Shown here: one piece after another, positions 55,946-64,000 of the stretch
Position numbering within the stretch: position 1 is the first letter of the stretch
Layout: the number at the start of each line of letters is the position of its first letter
NCBI GenBank assembly: GCA_958299035.1
Contig: CATQJL010000112.1
Span: 14,546,880 to 14,610,879, forward strand
Source: Cylicocyclus nassatus
Lineage: Eukaryota; Nematoda; Chromadorea; Rhabditida; Strongylidae
Direction: 5' to 3'
DNA: 64,000 bases
Position numbers and translations under genes: made by a program
Notes under the pieces: generated by a model
The model's database searches: none
The model's input: the letters and a program-made list of their open reading frames with translations, nothing else
Told to the model about the DNA's origin: nothing

Positions 55946-58900
55946 GCCGAACGTCCTTATAGATGAAGTCCACTGGTCTCAAGACTTGGCAAGAAGGATC
56001 GTCTTCGCCTATGTGAGTCAATGGTCTTGAGTTGACGATGCTTTCGATTTCACATAACGACGTTTGAAGAAGTTCGTCTGTTAATTTCCGTCGTCCGATA
56101 GTCTTCTGCATTGCTCTTTTCACTAGTCCAACCATTCTTTCCCAAACTCCTCCCATCCATGGTAAAGCTGGAGGAATGAAGTACCAGCTGATGCGGTGTT
56201 CGGCAAGGAAGAGTGATAAATGGTCGGAATCATCATTATTGACGTTGTTGCTGAGTATCAGTTCACTGAGGCGGAAGTTGGTTCCATTGTCGCTAATGAT
56301 CTTTTCTGGTACTCCTCGTCGTGCGATGAATCTTTTGAATGTGAGAAGAAAGCTTTTTGCTGAGAGGTCTGTAGCCACTTCCAGATGTATCAGCCGAGTG
56401 ACTAGGCATGTGTATAGTGCTACGTAGCGCTTCTCATCTTGTCCATTTGGCGCTTTGATCAGTATCGGTCCCATATAGTCGACTCCCGTGTAGGCGAATG
56501 GTTTTGCTTGAGTCACGCGTTCTCTTGGAAGTGGGCCCATATCTGGATACGTGAAGGGTGACGAATTGAATTTCTTGCAAGTAGTGCAACATCGCAGAAC
56601 TTTCTTGCAAAGCACTCTGTCTCTCGGTATCCAGAATCGTTGTCGAAGCTCGTATAAAAGCTGGTTGTTTCCGCAGTGAGCCAAGTCTCGGTGGATGTAC
56701 TCGGCGATCCTAAGTCCCAGTACACTTTGTTTAGGTATATACATGGGATTAGCTATCTCTGACTGGACTTCAGCACGTTGTATGCGTCCACACTTTCGTA
56801 GGATTCCATCGCTGTCGAACACAGTCTTGAACTGTTTGTTTTTTGAAACGAGAGCTGTGCCGTAAATCCGTTGTTCTTGCAAGACGATTTGCTTTTCAGC
56901 AAGGATAACTTCAGCTGCATTTGGCAAACGGCTTGTCACTTGATCTTCATCTGCTATCTTGAAGCGGGTATTTTTGCTTGCCTTGCGGATGAAACGTAGA
57001 CAGTATGCCACAATCCTCTTCAGTCTGGGATAGTTGCTTTTTGTATCAATTGGCCAGTCGGATTCGCTTATGTTGAGATCCTCTGTAGTATGTTGAATGA
57101 GCATTTCGCACTCGTCATCGTCAATGTCTTTGACGTCACTGATGGGACGTACTGGCCATTCCTCGTCGGGGTAACTGAGCCAAGTTGGTCCTTTCCACCA
57201 ACTGCAAGCAGCGAAGTCTTGCTTGTTAATTCCTCTTGTGGCACAATCCGCGGCATTCTCTTCTGTTGGAACATGGAAGAAGTTGAGTTTGGCTGTTTCT
57301 CTGATCCTTTCTGCTGCGAAGCTGATTTTCTGAACTAGTGTGGTTACAATTGGTGGAAGCTTTTTGTTGCTAGCTATCCATGATAGTGCGATCGTTGAGT
57401 CGCTGAACAGGTTGACTTCGGTGAAGTTTATTCCGCATTTTGACATGGTTGTTTCGGCCACAGATAGTCCGAGAAATATTGACAGCAGTTCTAGTCTCGG
57501 AATAGTTTGTTTCTTCTTGATAGGCGCGACTTTCGCTTTTGCCGTGAAGAGTGATGTGTTCTTCGTACCATTCTTCGTTGATGTAGTCGTATAAAGACAG
57601 CAGGCGTAAGCTCGTTTGGAACTATCAACAAATACAGAAAGCATATATTTGGCCTCGGGAGTTTTGTTCAGCACTGTGCGTGGTATGGCTTTCTTGAATC
57701 CGGCGATATCTTCCTTGATTGCTTTCCATCTCTGGATTTGTTCTTCAGGGAGAATTGTGTCCCATCCTAACTTTTGCTTGTGTATATCCTGCAGGAATAT
57801 CTTCGCCGGTATCATCAAGGGAGTAAGCAGTCCAAGCGGGTCGAAACAGAATCCGTTTATTTGGCTGAGTACAGATCTTTTAGTGACCTTGATTTGTTCT
57901 TTGTCTGCACATTCCATGATTAAGGTGTCATCGTCAGCTTTCCACTTAATTCCGAGCACTTTGAGTTCGCAGCTTTTTGCTCTATCCAAGTCCTTGATTT
58001 GTGCGTTTACTTCGGCAGAATCTGACAAGTAGTCGCGGAGGTTCATTCCGATAGAAGAGAAAAGCTCTTTCGAAGCAATGTATTTCTCTATAAGCTCTTG
58101 CGGGTTGTTGCCTTCTAACAACACATTGTCAACGTAGAGAGACTTAGATAGTTCCTTTGTAATCGGAGTATCCTGCTCTTCAATGTGCTTGAGTATGGAC
58201 TGATTCAATATAGCTGGGCTTGCGTTAATTCCAAAGGGAACCCGGCAGAAGCGGTAGTATTTGACGTTATTGCCTTCGGCCGGCATATTCAGGTCCTTTA
58301 TCCAAAGAAATCTTGTTGCATCTCGATGGTTTTCGGGAAGGCGTATTTGTAGAAAAGCCTTTTGGATGTCCGCTACCATTGTATGTTTGTATGTCCGAAA
58401 GAGCAGTAAAATTTCATGGATGAGAGGCGTGAGAGCATGTCCCTCAAAGACGACGTCGTTGAGGCTGAGCTCGTTTCTTCCGTGGGATGAAGCATCGAAG
58501 ACAATCCGAAGTTCGGTTGTCTTTCCAGGTGTCCATACGTGTCGATGTGGAAGGTAGAAGGATGTTACTCCTGCTGGTTGTAGAGTACATTCCTCGATGA
58601 TTCCTTCTTTGATGTAGTCTTCAATGGTGCTGTTGTAGAGCTGAAGCTTTTTGTCGTCGCTTCGTAGTGTCCGAAGGAGAGCCTGCAGCCGGCGAAAGGC
58701 AATGTTGAAGTTGTCCTTGAGTTTGCCAACGTTTTCATTGAAGGGGAATCCTGCTGTTATTGTGCCTTCTTTGATTCTGATAGTTCTTCTGTAGTCATCC
58801 ATGAATTTGATTATAGATGCTTCGTCGGGATCGTTTTCGGTTTTTAGTCCTAGCGATTCAAGCTCATAGAGGTGTTTGATGTCCTGCTTGTAGTTTTTTC

Positions 58901-59780
58901 TTGGTGAAATTGCCGGGGTTGCTACCACAAGCGAACTTCCATAAACTTCAGTTGTGCTTGCTGTTGTCGAAACTAGGCTTGTCCCGGATATGGTGTATCC
59001 GAAAACGGTAGGAGTGAGAATTAGTCCCGAAGGAAGTGTCAGCACTGGAGCAGTATGGTCTATGACAGTGTTGAGTATGTCCTGGCCAATGAGGATATCA
59101 GGCGAGACGCTGGTTCTTGCAAGCGTTTGCTGTGCTATATCCAAGTTCTCCTTTGAAATGTACAGAAGATCCGCCTCAGTGAGATGTGCTGTATCCAGGT
59201 TGGTCGTGAGCTTTTGCTTAGTGTGTACAGACATCTTCTTCAGTTTTTTAGGGCCTCGTAAACTCTTCAAGGTAATCAAAACCTCATTTGAGTTGAAAAC
59301 TTCTTGCAGTTCACCCATTCCGGATGTGGTGAACGACGTTGTTCGGACGATTGGAAGCTTGAATGTTTCGCTAAGGTTTGACTTGATGAAACTTCTTTGC
59401 GCTCCTGAGTCCAGAAGTATTGTTATTGGTTGATAGTCCCATTGTTCTTCATTGAAAATCATCGCTGTTGCAATTTGAAGTACGCACTGGTTGTGAAGGA
59501 GTGGGGCTTTGTCCACAACAGAGATTTCACGTCCATTTTGTGAGTTTTGTGCGGCTCGTACTTCGTTCGTCTTAGGTCGGTTGCGTTTGACTGGAGGGTT
59601 GCGGTGGTCGATTTGGTAGCGTTGGTTGCCGATCCATATTTGCAGGTCGACGTGAGACTGAAAGATACCCGTTGTCTTGCTTCTTTGCATCTGAGAGGCA
59701 GAGAGATCCATGGTGTGAGTCTTTGCATTTAGGGCACACTCCCGTAATTGTGCAGTCCTTCGAAGTGTGATTCTTAGCAA
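55929..59780 (-). CDS. Pao Pol: protease, reverse transcriptase, RNase H, integrase
   Basis: 1283 codons. The aspartic protease has DSGAQRSF at about residue 124. Reverse transcriptase shows LRIVFDASSHG, ADIQKAFLQI, FCRVPFGINASPAILN and, at the active site, YVDN (about 549-552) in place of the common YVDD. RNase H has VFVDSS (about 717), RLELL, FSDSTIALSW and ENAADCATRG. Integrase starts with a zinc-binding HRDLAHCG...CTTCKK, then GVDYMGP (D about 1101), ISDNGTNF (D about 1164) and GGVWERMV (E about 1214). The frame stops at 55929 before the integrase C-terminal domain, which continues in another frame. Upstream it overlaps gag by about 200 nt in a different frame, so no natural start codon is needed if recoding is used. 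Confidence 0.93.
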   Translation of the reverse strand: MLRITLRRTAQLRECALNAKTHTMDLSASQMQRSKTTGIFQSHVDLQIWIGNQRYQIDHRNPPVKRNRPKTNEVRAAQNSQNGREISVVDKAPLLHNQCVLQIATAMIFNEEQWDYQPITILLDSGAQRSFIKSNLSETFKLPIVRTTSFTTSGMGELQEVFNSNEVLITLKSLRGPKKLKKMSVHTKQKLTTNLDTAHLTEADLLYISKENLDIAQQTLARTSVSPDILIGQDILNTVIDHTAPVLTLPSGLILTPTVFGYTISGTSLVSTTASTTEVYGSSLVVATPAISPRKNYKQDIKHLYELESLGLKTENDPDEASIIKFMDDYRRTIRIKEGTITAGFPFNENVGKLKDNFNIAFRRLQALLRTLRSDDKKLQLYNSTIEDYIKEGIIEECTLQPAGVTSFYLPHRHVWTPGKTTELRIVFDASSHGRNELSLNDVVFEGHALTPLIHEILLLFRTYKHTMVADIQKAFLQIRLPENHRDATRFLWIKDLNMPAEGNNVKYYRFCRVPFGINASPAILNQSILKHIEEQDTPITKELSKSLYVDNVLLEGNNPQELIEKYIASKELFSSIGMNLRDYLSDSAEVNAQIKDLDRAKSCELKVLGIKWKADDDTLIMECADKEQIKVTKRSVLSQINGFCFDPLGLLTPLMIPAKIFLQDIHKQKLGWDTILPEEQIQRWKAIKEDIAGFKKAIPRTVLNKTPEAKYMLSVFVDSSKRAYACCLYTTTSTKNGTKNTSLFTAKAKVAPIKKKQTIPRLELLSIFLGLSVAETTMSKCGINFTEVNLFSDSTIALSWIASNKKLPPIVTTLVQKISFAAERIRETAKLNFFHVPTEENAADCATRGINKQDFAACSWWKGPTWLSYPDEEWPVRPISDVKDIDDDECEMLIQHTTEDLNISESDWPIDTKSNYPRLKRIVAYCLRFIRKASKNTRFKIADEDQVTSRLPNAAEVILAEKQIVLQEQRIYGTALVSKNKQFKTVFDSDGILRKCGRIQRAEVQSEIANPMYIPKQSVLGLRIAEYIHRDLAHCGNNQLLYELRQRFWIPRDRVLCKKVLRCCTTCKKFNSSPFTYPDMGPLPRERVTQAKPFAYTGVDYMGPILIKAPNGQDEKRYVALYTCLVTRLIHLEVATDLSAKSFLLTFKRFIARRGVPEKIISDNGTNFRLSELILSNNVNNDDSDHLSLFLAEHRISWYFIPPALPWMGGVWERMVGLVKRAMQKTIGRRKLTDELLQTSLCEIESIVNSRPLTHIGEDDPSCQVLRPVDFIYKDVRLGSTQ

Positions 59781-60639
59781 AACACCTCCAGCATACTCTT
59801 TGATTTCTTGCTTCTAGGCGTCGTGCTTCCGGGGTGGTGTATCTTTGGCAGGTATAGGGCGAATGTGACTGCCCACATAAACACAGACGTTTTGGTTTCG
59901 AAAAGTGATTCTCTTCTCCCCATCTTGTTCTGTTGCTTCTTCCATTTTGTTGAGTGTCCTGGCGATGACTGGTTGGGAAAAGAGTTTCCGTTGTAAGCGA
60001 AGTGGTTTCCCGCAGTGAAATAATGTCATCGATAGCATTTAGGATTTCGCCAACATCAAAGGGATCATCTTGTATCGCTTCTTTTTGGATGGCGGTCGTA
60101 CAAATGGATTCGGGAAATTTGGAGAAGATTATCCGACGCCAAACTCGGTCTGCGTTCAGCTTCATGCCTGTTTGTTCCAAATGGATGATCCTGGAGTTGA
60201 TTGCTTCAAAGGTGTCTCGGCAACTCTTCGGATTATCAGACGCCCGTGAAAGCTTTTCGATCTCATTTATGAGTATGTCTGCCATGTTGGCCGAACGATC
60301 GAAATGCTTTTTCACGATTTCTATTGCTGTCTCATATTTTTCTCCAACAACGGGGATGCAGCTCAGAGTGGCTGCTGCTTTTCCCTTTAGAGCTTGTTTC
60401 AGAAACAAGAATTTGTCCGTGTCGGATAACTCCTCGTCGGTGTGGATAAGTGATTCAAAGACTGTCCAGAAACTGTTGAACTCCCGAAAATTGCCTGAGA
60501 ACGTAGGAATTTCAAGCATGGGCTTCCGAATCTTGATCTGTCTTTCGTTGAGTTCCAGCTTGCCCAACTTCACTACTTGGCTGACTCGGTATGCTGGGAG
60601 TACTGCAGTGCACAAGCGCACTTTGTTCCTTGAGTTCAT
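59572..60639 (-). CDS. Pao Gag, capsid part and zinc knuckles
   Basis: 355 codons. ATG at 60639 lies inside the overlap with the upstream frame, and the true junction is unclear. Capsid-type DUF1759 sequence begins near LGKLELNERQ and runs through IPTFSGNFREFNSFW and LKGKAAATL. Three Cys/His clusters follow: CLCGQSHSPYTC, CWRCFAKNHTSKDC and CPKCKDSHHGSLC. The frame ends in a Pro/Gln-rich tail. It is +1 relative to the preceding gag frame; the pol frame is a further +1. Confidence 0.9.
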   Translation of the reverse strand: MNSRNKVRLCTAVLPAYRVSQVVKLGKLELNERQIKIRKPMLEIPTFSGNFREFNSFWTVFESLIHTDEELSDTDKFLFLKQALKGKAAATLSCIPVVGEKYETAIEIVKKHFDRSANMADILINEIEKLSRASDNPKSCRDTFEAINSRIIHLEQTGMKLNADRVWRRIIFSKFPESICTTAIQKEAIQDDPFDVGEILNAIDDIISLRETTSLTTETLFPTSHRQDTQQNGRSNRTRWGEENHFSKPKRLCLCGQSHSPYTCQRYTTPEARRLEARNQRVCWRCFAKNHTSKDCTITGVCPKCKDSHHGSLCLSDAKKQDNGYLSVSRRPANMDRQPTLPNRPPQPSSQTQPT

Positions 60640-61012
60640 GTTGTCGGAACTGGATTCTGTTCTGCCACTGTACTGCCATGACCTCCAGATGAAGAAAGTT
60701 CAACTCAAGGTGTTTGCTGAGCTCAGTCATCAGCTTTTCTCTTTCTTTTTCCTCGTTTCTTGAGCCGATGTATTCAATTGCGGCATTCACTTGAGTGTCT
60801 TGAAGTTTGACAGCATTTTGCAGAGAGTTGAGCAAGTGCGTGATTTCTCCCATTTTTCTTTTGATATATGTCTCGCATTCAGTCTTGTCCACAGGAAAAG
60901 TGAATGGTGTGTCAATTTTATCCACTTCCGACTCGTATGACTTCACAAGTGCGCAGGCATTGTTGATTTTCGATTTGAAAATTTGGAGCGCTGCCATTTT
61001 TGTATCGCACAA
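60512..61012 (-). CDS. Pao Gag, N-terminal part
   Basis: 166 codons starting MCDTKMAALQIFKSK, largely alpha-helical with a predicted coiled coil around KRKMGEITHLLNSLQ to EEKEREKLMTELSKHLEL. It is the natural start of the element's coding region, about 1.1 kb after the 5' LTR. Its frame ends at 60512 inside the next gag frame, so a +1 shift is needed to continue into the capsid part. Confidence 0.85.
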   Translation of the reverse strand: MCDTKMAALQIFKSKINNACALVKSYESEVDKIDTPFTFPVDKTECETYIKRKMGEITHLLNSLQNAVKLQDTQVNAAIEYIGSRNEEKEREKLMTELSKHLELNFLHLEVMAVQWQNRIQFRQHELKEQSALVHCSTPSIPSQPSSEVGQAGTQRKTDQDSEAHA

Positions 61013-61432
61013 AGTTGTGTTCGGTGCGTCCGTTGAGTGCTGGTTGCGAGCGTCGCAACGTGAAATGTGTATCCTCGTTGTAGACTTTGGATTGAGGACG
61101 ACAGCAAGGCTGGCCTCTTATGATAGGTGTCCTTACTGGGTGCAAGGAAGCCTTCTAGTGAGCTGGCAATTGGGTGCCGAGCTTTTACTAGCTGTCAGCA
61201 AGCGTGCCTTGTTGGCTTGAACGCTGTGCTGGACGGTAAGGTGTGTTGAACCTGTACCGTGAGGATTGAGAGCTTGAGTTCTTGGTGGAACTTCGAAGCT
61301 TAACAAGTAAGATTTTTTGGTTCTTGACTTGTTCTTTCTTCCGTTGAAATCTCTTTTTTCTAACTCTGGTTCCTTTGCAGGACTCGCGAAGAGATTAGTG
61401 AGATTGGAAGTGCACACACAAACTGATTCACT
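61013..61432 (-). other. Pao leader, unique part
   Basis: Untranslated leader between gag and the tandem repeats. Frames of up to 137 codons on either strand have no recognisable content. Confidence 0.5.
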
Positions 61433-62050
61433 CTCTGGTTCCTTACGAAAAGGACGCGCGAAAAGAGTTTCACAAGTTGTGGTGGTGTTTGCTGCACAAA
61501 ATTCTTTCCACTCCCTGGTCTCTTACGAAAAGAGCGCGCAAGGGAAGTTTTCAGAAATTAAGTGTTTAGCTACTACCAACTGGTCCTTTACTACCCTCTG
61601 GTCTCTTACGAAAAGAGCTCGCGAAAGGGGTTCAATTTGCAGTGGAGTTGTTGCACCGACTGTTTTCTTTACTACTCTCGGGTCTCTTACGAAAAGAGCG
61701 CGCAACGAGAGGTTCAATATTCAGTAGTGTTACCTGCCAGCTGGTCTTTTACTACCCTCTGGTCTCTTACGAAAAGAGCTCGCGAAAGGGGTTCAATTTG
61801 CAGTGGAGTTGTCTGCCGACTGGTCCTTTACTACCCTCTGGTCTCTTACGAAAAGAGCTCGCGAAAGGGGTTCAATTTGCAGTGGAGTTGTGGAACCAGC
61901 TGTTTTCTTTAGCCCTCGGGTCTCTTACGAAAAGAGCGCGCAACGAGGGTGTCAATATTCAGTGGTGTTGCTCAACAACTGTTTTTTTTACTACTCTCGG
62001 GTCTCTTACGAAAAGAGCGCGCAACGAGAGGTTCAATATTCAGTGTCCTG
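61433..62050 (-). repeat. About eight ~80-bp tandem repeats in the Pao leader
   Basis: Each unit carries CTCTTACGAAAAGAG, a five-base-pair hairpin with an ACGAA loop, followed by CKCGCGAA or CGCGCAACGAG, a GTTCAATTTGCAGT or GTTCAATATTCAGT block, and a CTACC or CTACT end. Two subtypes alternate irregularly. The first unit (61433) is the most diverged. Four plus-strand and minus-strand frames pass through because the unit length and lack of stops allow it; they are not genes. Confidence 0.9.
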
Positions 62051-62099
62051 CCACGCGGGTCTTGTAGGCCTTGATTTCCGAGGGGAAATGCAAGGAAGT

Positions 62100-62117
62100 T
62101 CACTGGACGATGCACCA
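62100..62117 (-). promoter_or_regulatory. Primer-binding site, tRNA-Gly-like
   Basis: Next to the inner end of the 5' LTR the plus strand reads CACTGGACGATGCACCA. The last ten bases CGATGCACCA equal the 3' end, including CCA, of the usual animal tRNA-Gly(GCC). Confidence 0.65.
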
Positions 62118-62118
62118 A

Positions 62119-62453
62119 TTTGGTGTGTACCAAGTGATAGGGTAGACGAGTAGTTGTGGAATAGGTTTATTCACACTGGCGTAGATTAGTTGAGAGCGAT
62201 CCATATTACAGTCGGGGGCTCCTTATATACACGAATAGAAGGCGGAGCTTGCCCGGGTACAATGTACAACGTAGGAGGGGTACATGGCTTAAAAGGAGTT
62301 GCCGCCGTTCGGCTACACTCCTGGTGCACAGGTACCAATCATTCTTGAGTGATTAGATACTCAAGAATGAGTGGCGTACAATTCAGCCTATGGGAACTCC
62401 ATAGGCGATGTGGAAAATGGAGTGGATTGGGTTGATGATATAGAAATCATCAA
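62119..62453 (-). repeat. 5' LTR (right in window) with TATA box
   Basis: On the minus strand GTGTATATAAGGAGCCCC (plus-strand TTATATA at 62223-62229) is a TATA box that would drive the element's genomic RNA leftwards. Identical to 52817-53151 except at 62192. Confidence 0.92.
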
Positions 62454-62460
62454 AAGCAAG

Positions 62461-63429
62461 TATAGCTAAATCGTTTATAGTAGCTGAATAACGGAGTGAG
62501 TTGACTTGCATAATCTCTGCGAAGTATGCAGTTGATCTGCCAACGATTTGTGAAACAGTCGTTCCAACAGATTTCCAAAAGAAGAATTGGAAAGTGTTGT
62601 AATCTTGCGGAAACATACAATTGCAACTCGCTTTTAGGTGATTTATTGTACTCGCACGTATCCTGAACGCACCAATTATGGACTGCGCAAATTAATGTCG
62701 GCTATTTGAGGCTTTTTCACCACGCGCATGATATTTTTAGACTGTAAAGTCTATTGTGCTTTTGAAATGGTAAAAAAAGCATTATATCATTATAGAACTT
62801 TACTTAGAGAATATTAGCGTTGAGACAAATTCGTTGCAAATAAGGCTGCGTCCAAAGCTGCTCTTACCAGTGCCGAGCTAGCGCGATACCGAACGATCGC
62901 TACAAGGCGCACGGCCATACGGTATAACTCTAACTGCTTTTCTATCGGCAGTTTTGCATTATAAGTTTTTATAAACGCATATTTTTGAACCGTACCGCAG
63001 CGTTGTTCTGTTTAGGTTGTGAAACACATATAGGCTGCTGCATGACGAAGGCGCGATATCTTTGGACGCGAACACGGCTCTATTAGCCGCAGAGCACATG
63101 AGAAGCAGGATTTACAACGGTAAAGATACGCGCGCTCAACGTTCGCGCCCGCTCAACTAATAATGCTTCTGCGCCTTCGCCATGCAGTAGCCTTTATATT
63201 GACTGTCGTAGGAGCACTGAAAATATGCACTAGTTAGTACAGACACCATAAACAAGAGGGCATCGATGCTCGCTTCTTTTCTTTACGAAAATCGAATTTC
63301 TTGAAATATGGCCACGACAATGGAAAACAGCAAGTAACAAGAATCTAGTAAGATTAACAACTAATAAGTCGAACGCACAAAAAACTAAATTGGCACTTAT
63401 TTATGAATGAATGCTATACTTCCTGTAGA
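62461..63429. other. No gene seen
   Basis: Flank right of the Pao element. GC-rich patches near 62860-63180 (GCGATACCGAACGATCGCTAC, TACGCGCGCTCAACGTTCGC) look like another degenerate element, but I could not define its ends. Confidence 0.4.
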
Positions 63430-63611
63430 CCCATGATAAGGAGTTCTTATGCTTCTCATTTGCTAACTAATTGAGAAAAAAGCTGCAAAATGTAAAAAAA
63501 AACAATGCGATTTATGAGTCATAGGCGTGATATTTTGCGTTTCTGAACCATTACATACATATCTACCATTTCATAGCAAGCTCCACTTACAGAAAGTACT
63601 ATTTGACTAAC
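63430..63611 (-). repeat. Inverted copy of 49967-50130
   Basis: CCATTTCATAGCAAGCTCCACTTACAGAAAGTACT and neighbouring blocks are the inverse of the sequence 3' of the decayed gene copy, so the duplication extends beyond the coding part. Confidence 0.65.
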
Positions 63612-64000
63612 TTATGAGAAACCTATGTTTGAATTTTGGCTTGCCTGTCGTGTGATGTAGTTGTAGTTCTTTTCCAACGTAAGCTGTCCGAATATAAATT
63701 CTTCAGATATGCTTATGTTCATGGCTGTCAGATGCGACTTTTTTTGATGTAATTCCTCCTGTTTTACCTCCTATACTGCGAGCTCAGCTGTCTATAGCTT
63801 TAGAGCAAAAAGAAGAGTTATTAGAAGCAAGCTATTGAGAGCGTCTAGCGGCCTATAGTCAAGAAGTCTGTTATCTTTTTGCTTTACTAACATACAAAGA
63901 AAGTTGTAAAGATCTTACCTCATAGTATTCATGTACACTTGTGAAAAGGATTTCCGCATAGATTAGATTCCAGCTACTCTGTATATTCTTAACTGGTGTT
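63612..64000 (-). CDS. Last two exons of an unknown gene, 5' part outside the window
   Basis: On the minus strand an open exon enters from the window edge (64000) and ends at 63919 with GAG|GTAAGA; it encodes 27 residues including NIQSSWNLIYAEILF. A 160-nt intron (63759-63918) ends in AAACAG. The final exon 63758-63612 keeps phase 0 and encodes 48 residues (with ISEEFIFGQLTLEKNYNY) to a TAA. The two open exons with matching splice sites, and the presence of a decayed inverted homologue with the same exon borders at 48745-49966, support a gene. I do not recognise the protein. Confidence 0.55.

Larger units (their letters stand above)
52817..62455 (-). mobile_element. Pao/BEL LTR retroelement with envelope region
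   Basis: A complete 9.6-kb element on the minus strand: LTR, primer-binding site, leader with tandem repeats, gag with three zinc knuckles, pol in the order protease, reverse transcriptase, RNase H, integrase, then an envelope region, then LTR. The two LTRs differ at one position out of about 335 (52890 C, 62192 G) and a 5-bp duplication GCAAG flanks them, so the insertion is very recent. The coding region nevertheless lies in five overlapping or adjoining frames. Nematode Pao elements with phlebovirus-like glycoproteins are known; this is one of that type. Confidence 0.95.

Noticed and set aside
61433..62050. CRISPR array
   Set aside because: Repeat and spacer are both repeated, the unit is about 80 bp, and it lies in a eukaryotic retroelement leader.
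61562..62153. Several plus-strand frames of 110-140 codons in the Pao leader
   Set aside because: They exist because the ~80-bp tandem unit lacks stops in several frames; the element is transcribed from the other strand.

Overview
The window looks like a gene-poor, transposon-rich stretch of a nematode genome. Nematode-type signs are introns of about 47-66 nt with U-rich/CAG 3' ends, a Pao-type retroelement with an envelope region, RTE and CR1-like LINEs, and many palindromic TA-flanked (mariner-type) elements with TTAGGTTG or CAGGGTG ends. A strongylid (hookworm-like) worm is my best guess from repeat content, but that is inference.

Layout. 1-2.8 kb: 3' part of an RTE LINE (copy A). 2.8-22.3 kb: no convincing host gene; palindromic mariner-like elements (3471-4495, 11373-12316, 17072-17778, 19532-20126), a decayed minus-strand CR1-like LINE (14557-16760) cut by a hAT-like element made of TTCGAA repeats, and a 1.4-kb inverted repeat. 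22.3-31 kb: a nest of elements. The main one is a complete RTE LINE (copy B, 23156-26366) with a 15-bp target duplication, A-tail and intact 992-aa ORF, inserted in a CAGGGTG-ended DNA element. Its 5' end carries tRNA-like A and B boxes, and its sense strand contains no TTT at all. I regard this as the most novel observation: a LINE apparently built for RNA polymerase III.

31-48.6 kb: a locus duplicated at about 13-kb spacing. Each copy holds a small secreted-protein gene (33387-33974 and 46486-47183) with the same signal peptide and Cys-bearing C-terminal exon but a different low-complexity middle (Glu-Pro versus Ser-Glu repeats). A third, apparently gene-less copy of the downstream flank lies at 10.9-13.2 kb. 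Between the two genes lies a multi-exon, broken copy of a cytosolic carboxypeptidase (CCPP-1/AGTPBP1-like) gene at 40184-41396.

48.6-64 kb: a complete minus-strand Pao/BEL retroelement with envelope (52817-62455), whose LTRs differ at one base of 335 although its coding region is split over five frames, lying between two inverted copies of the end of an unknown gene. The copy at the right edge (63612-64000, minus) is open and spliceable; the left copy (48745-49966) is decayed and carries a transposon insertion.

Most of the window is explained by successive insertion of elements into one another. The only genes I would treat as probably functional host genes are the two secreted-protein paralogues and possibly the partial gene at the right edge.
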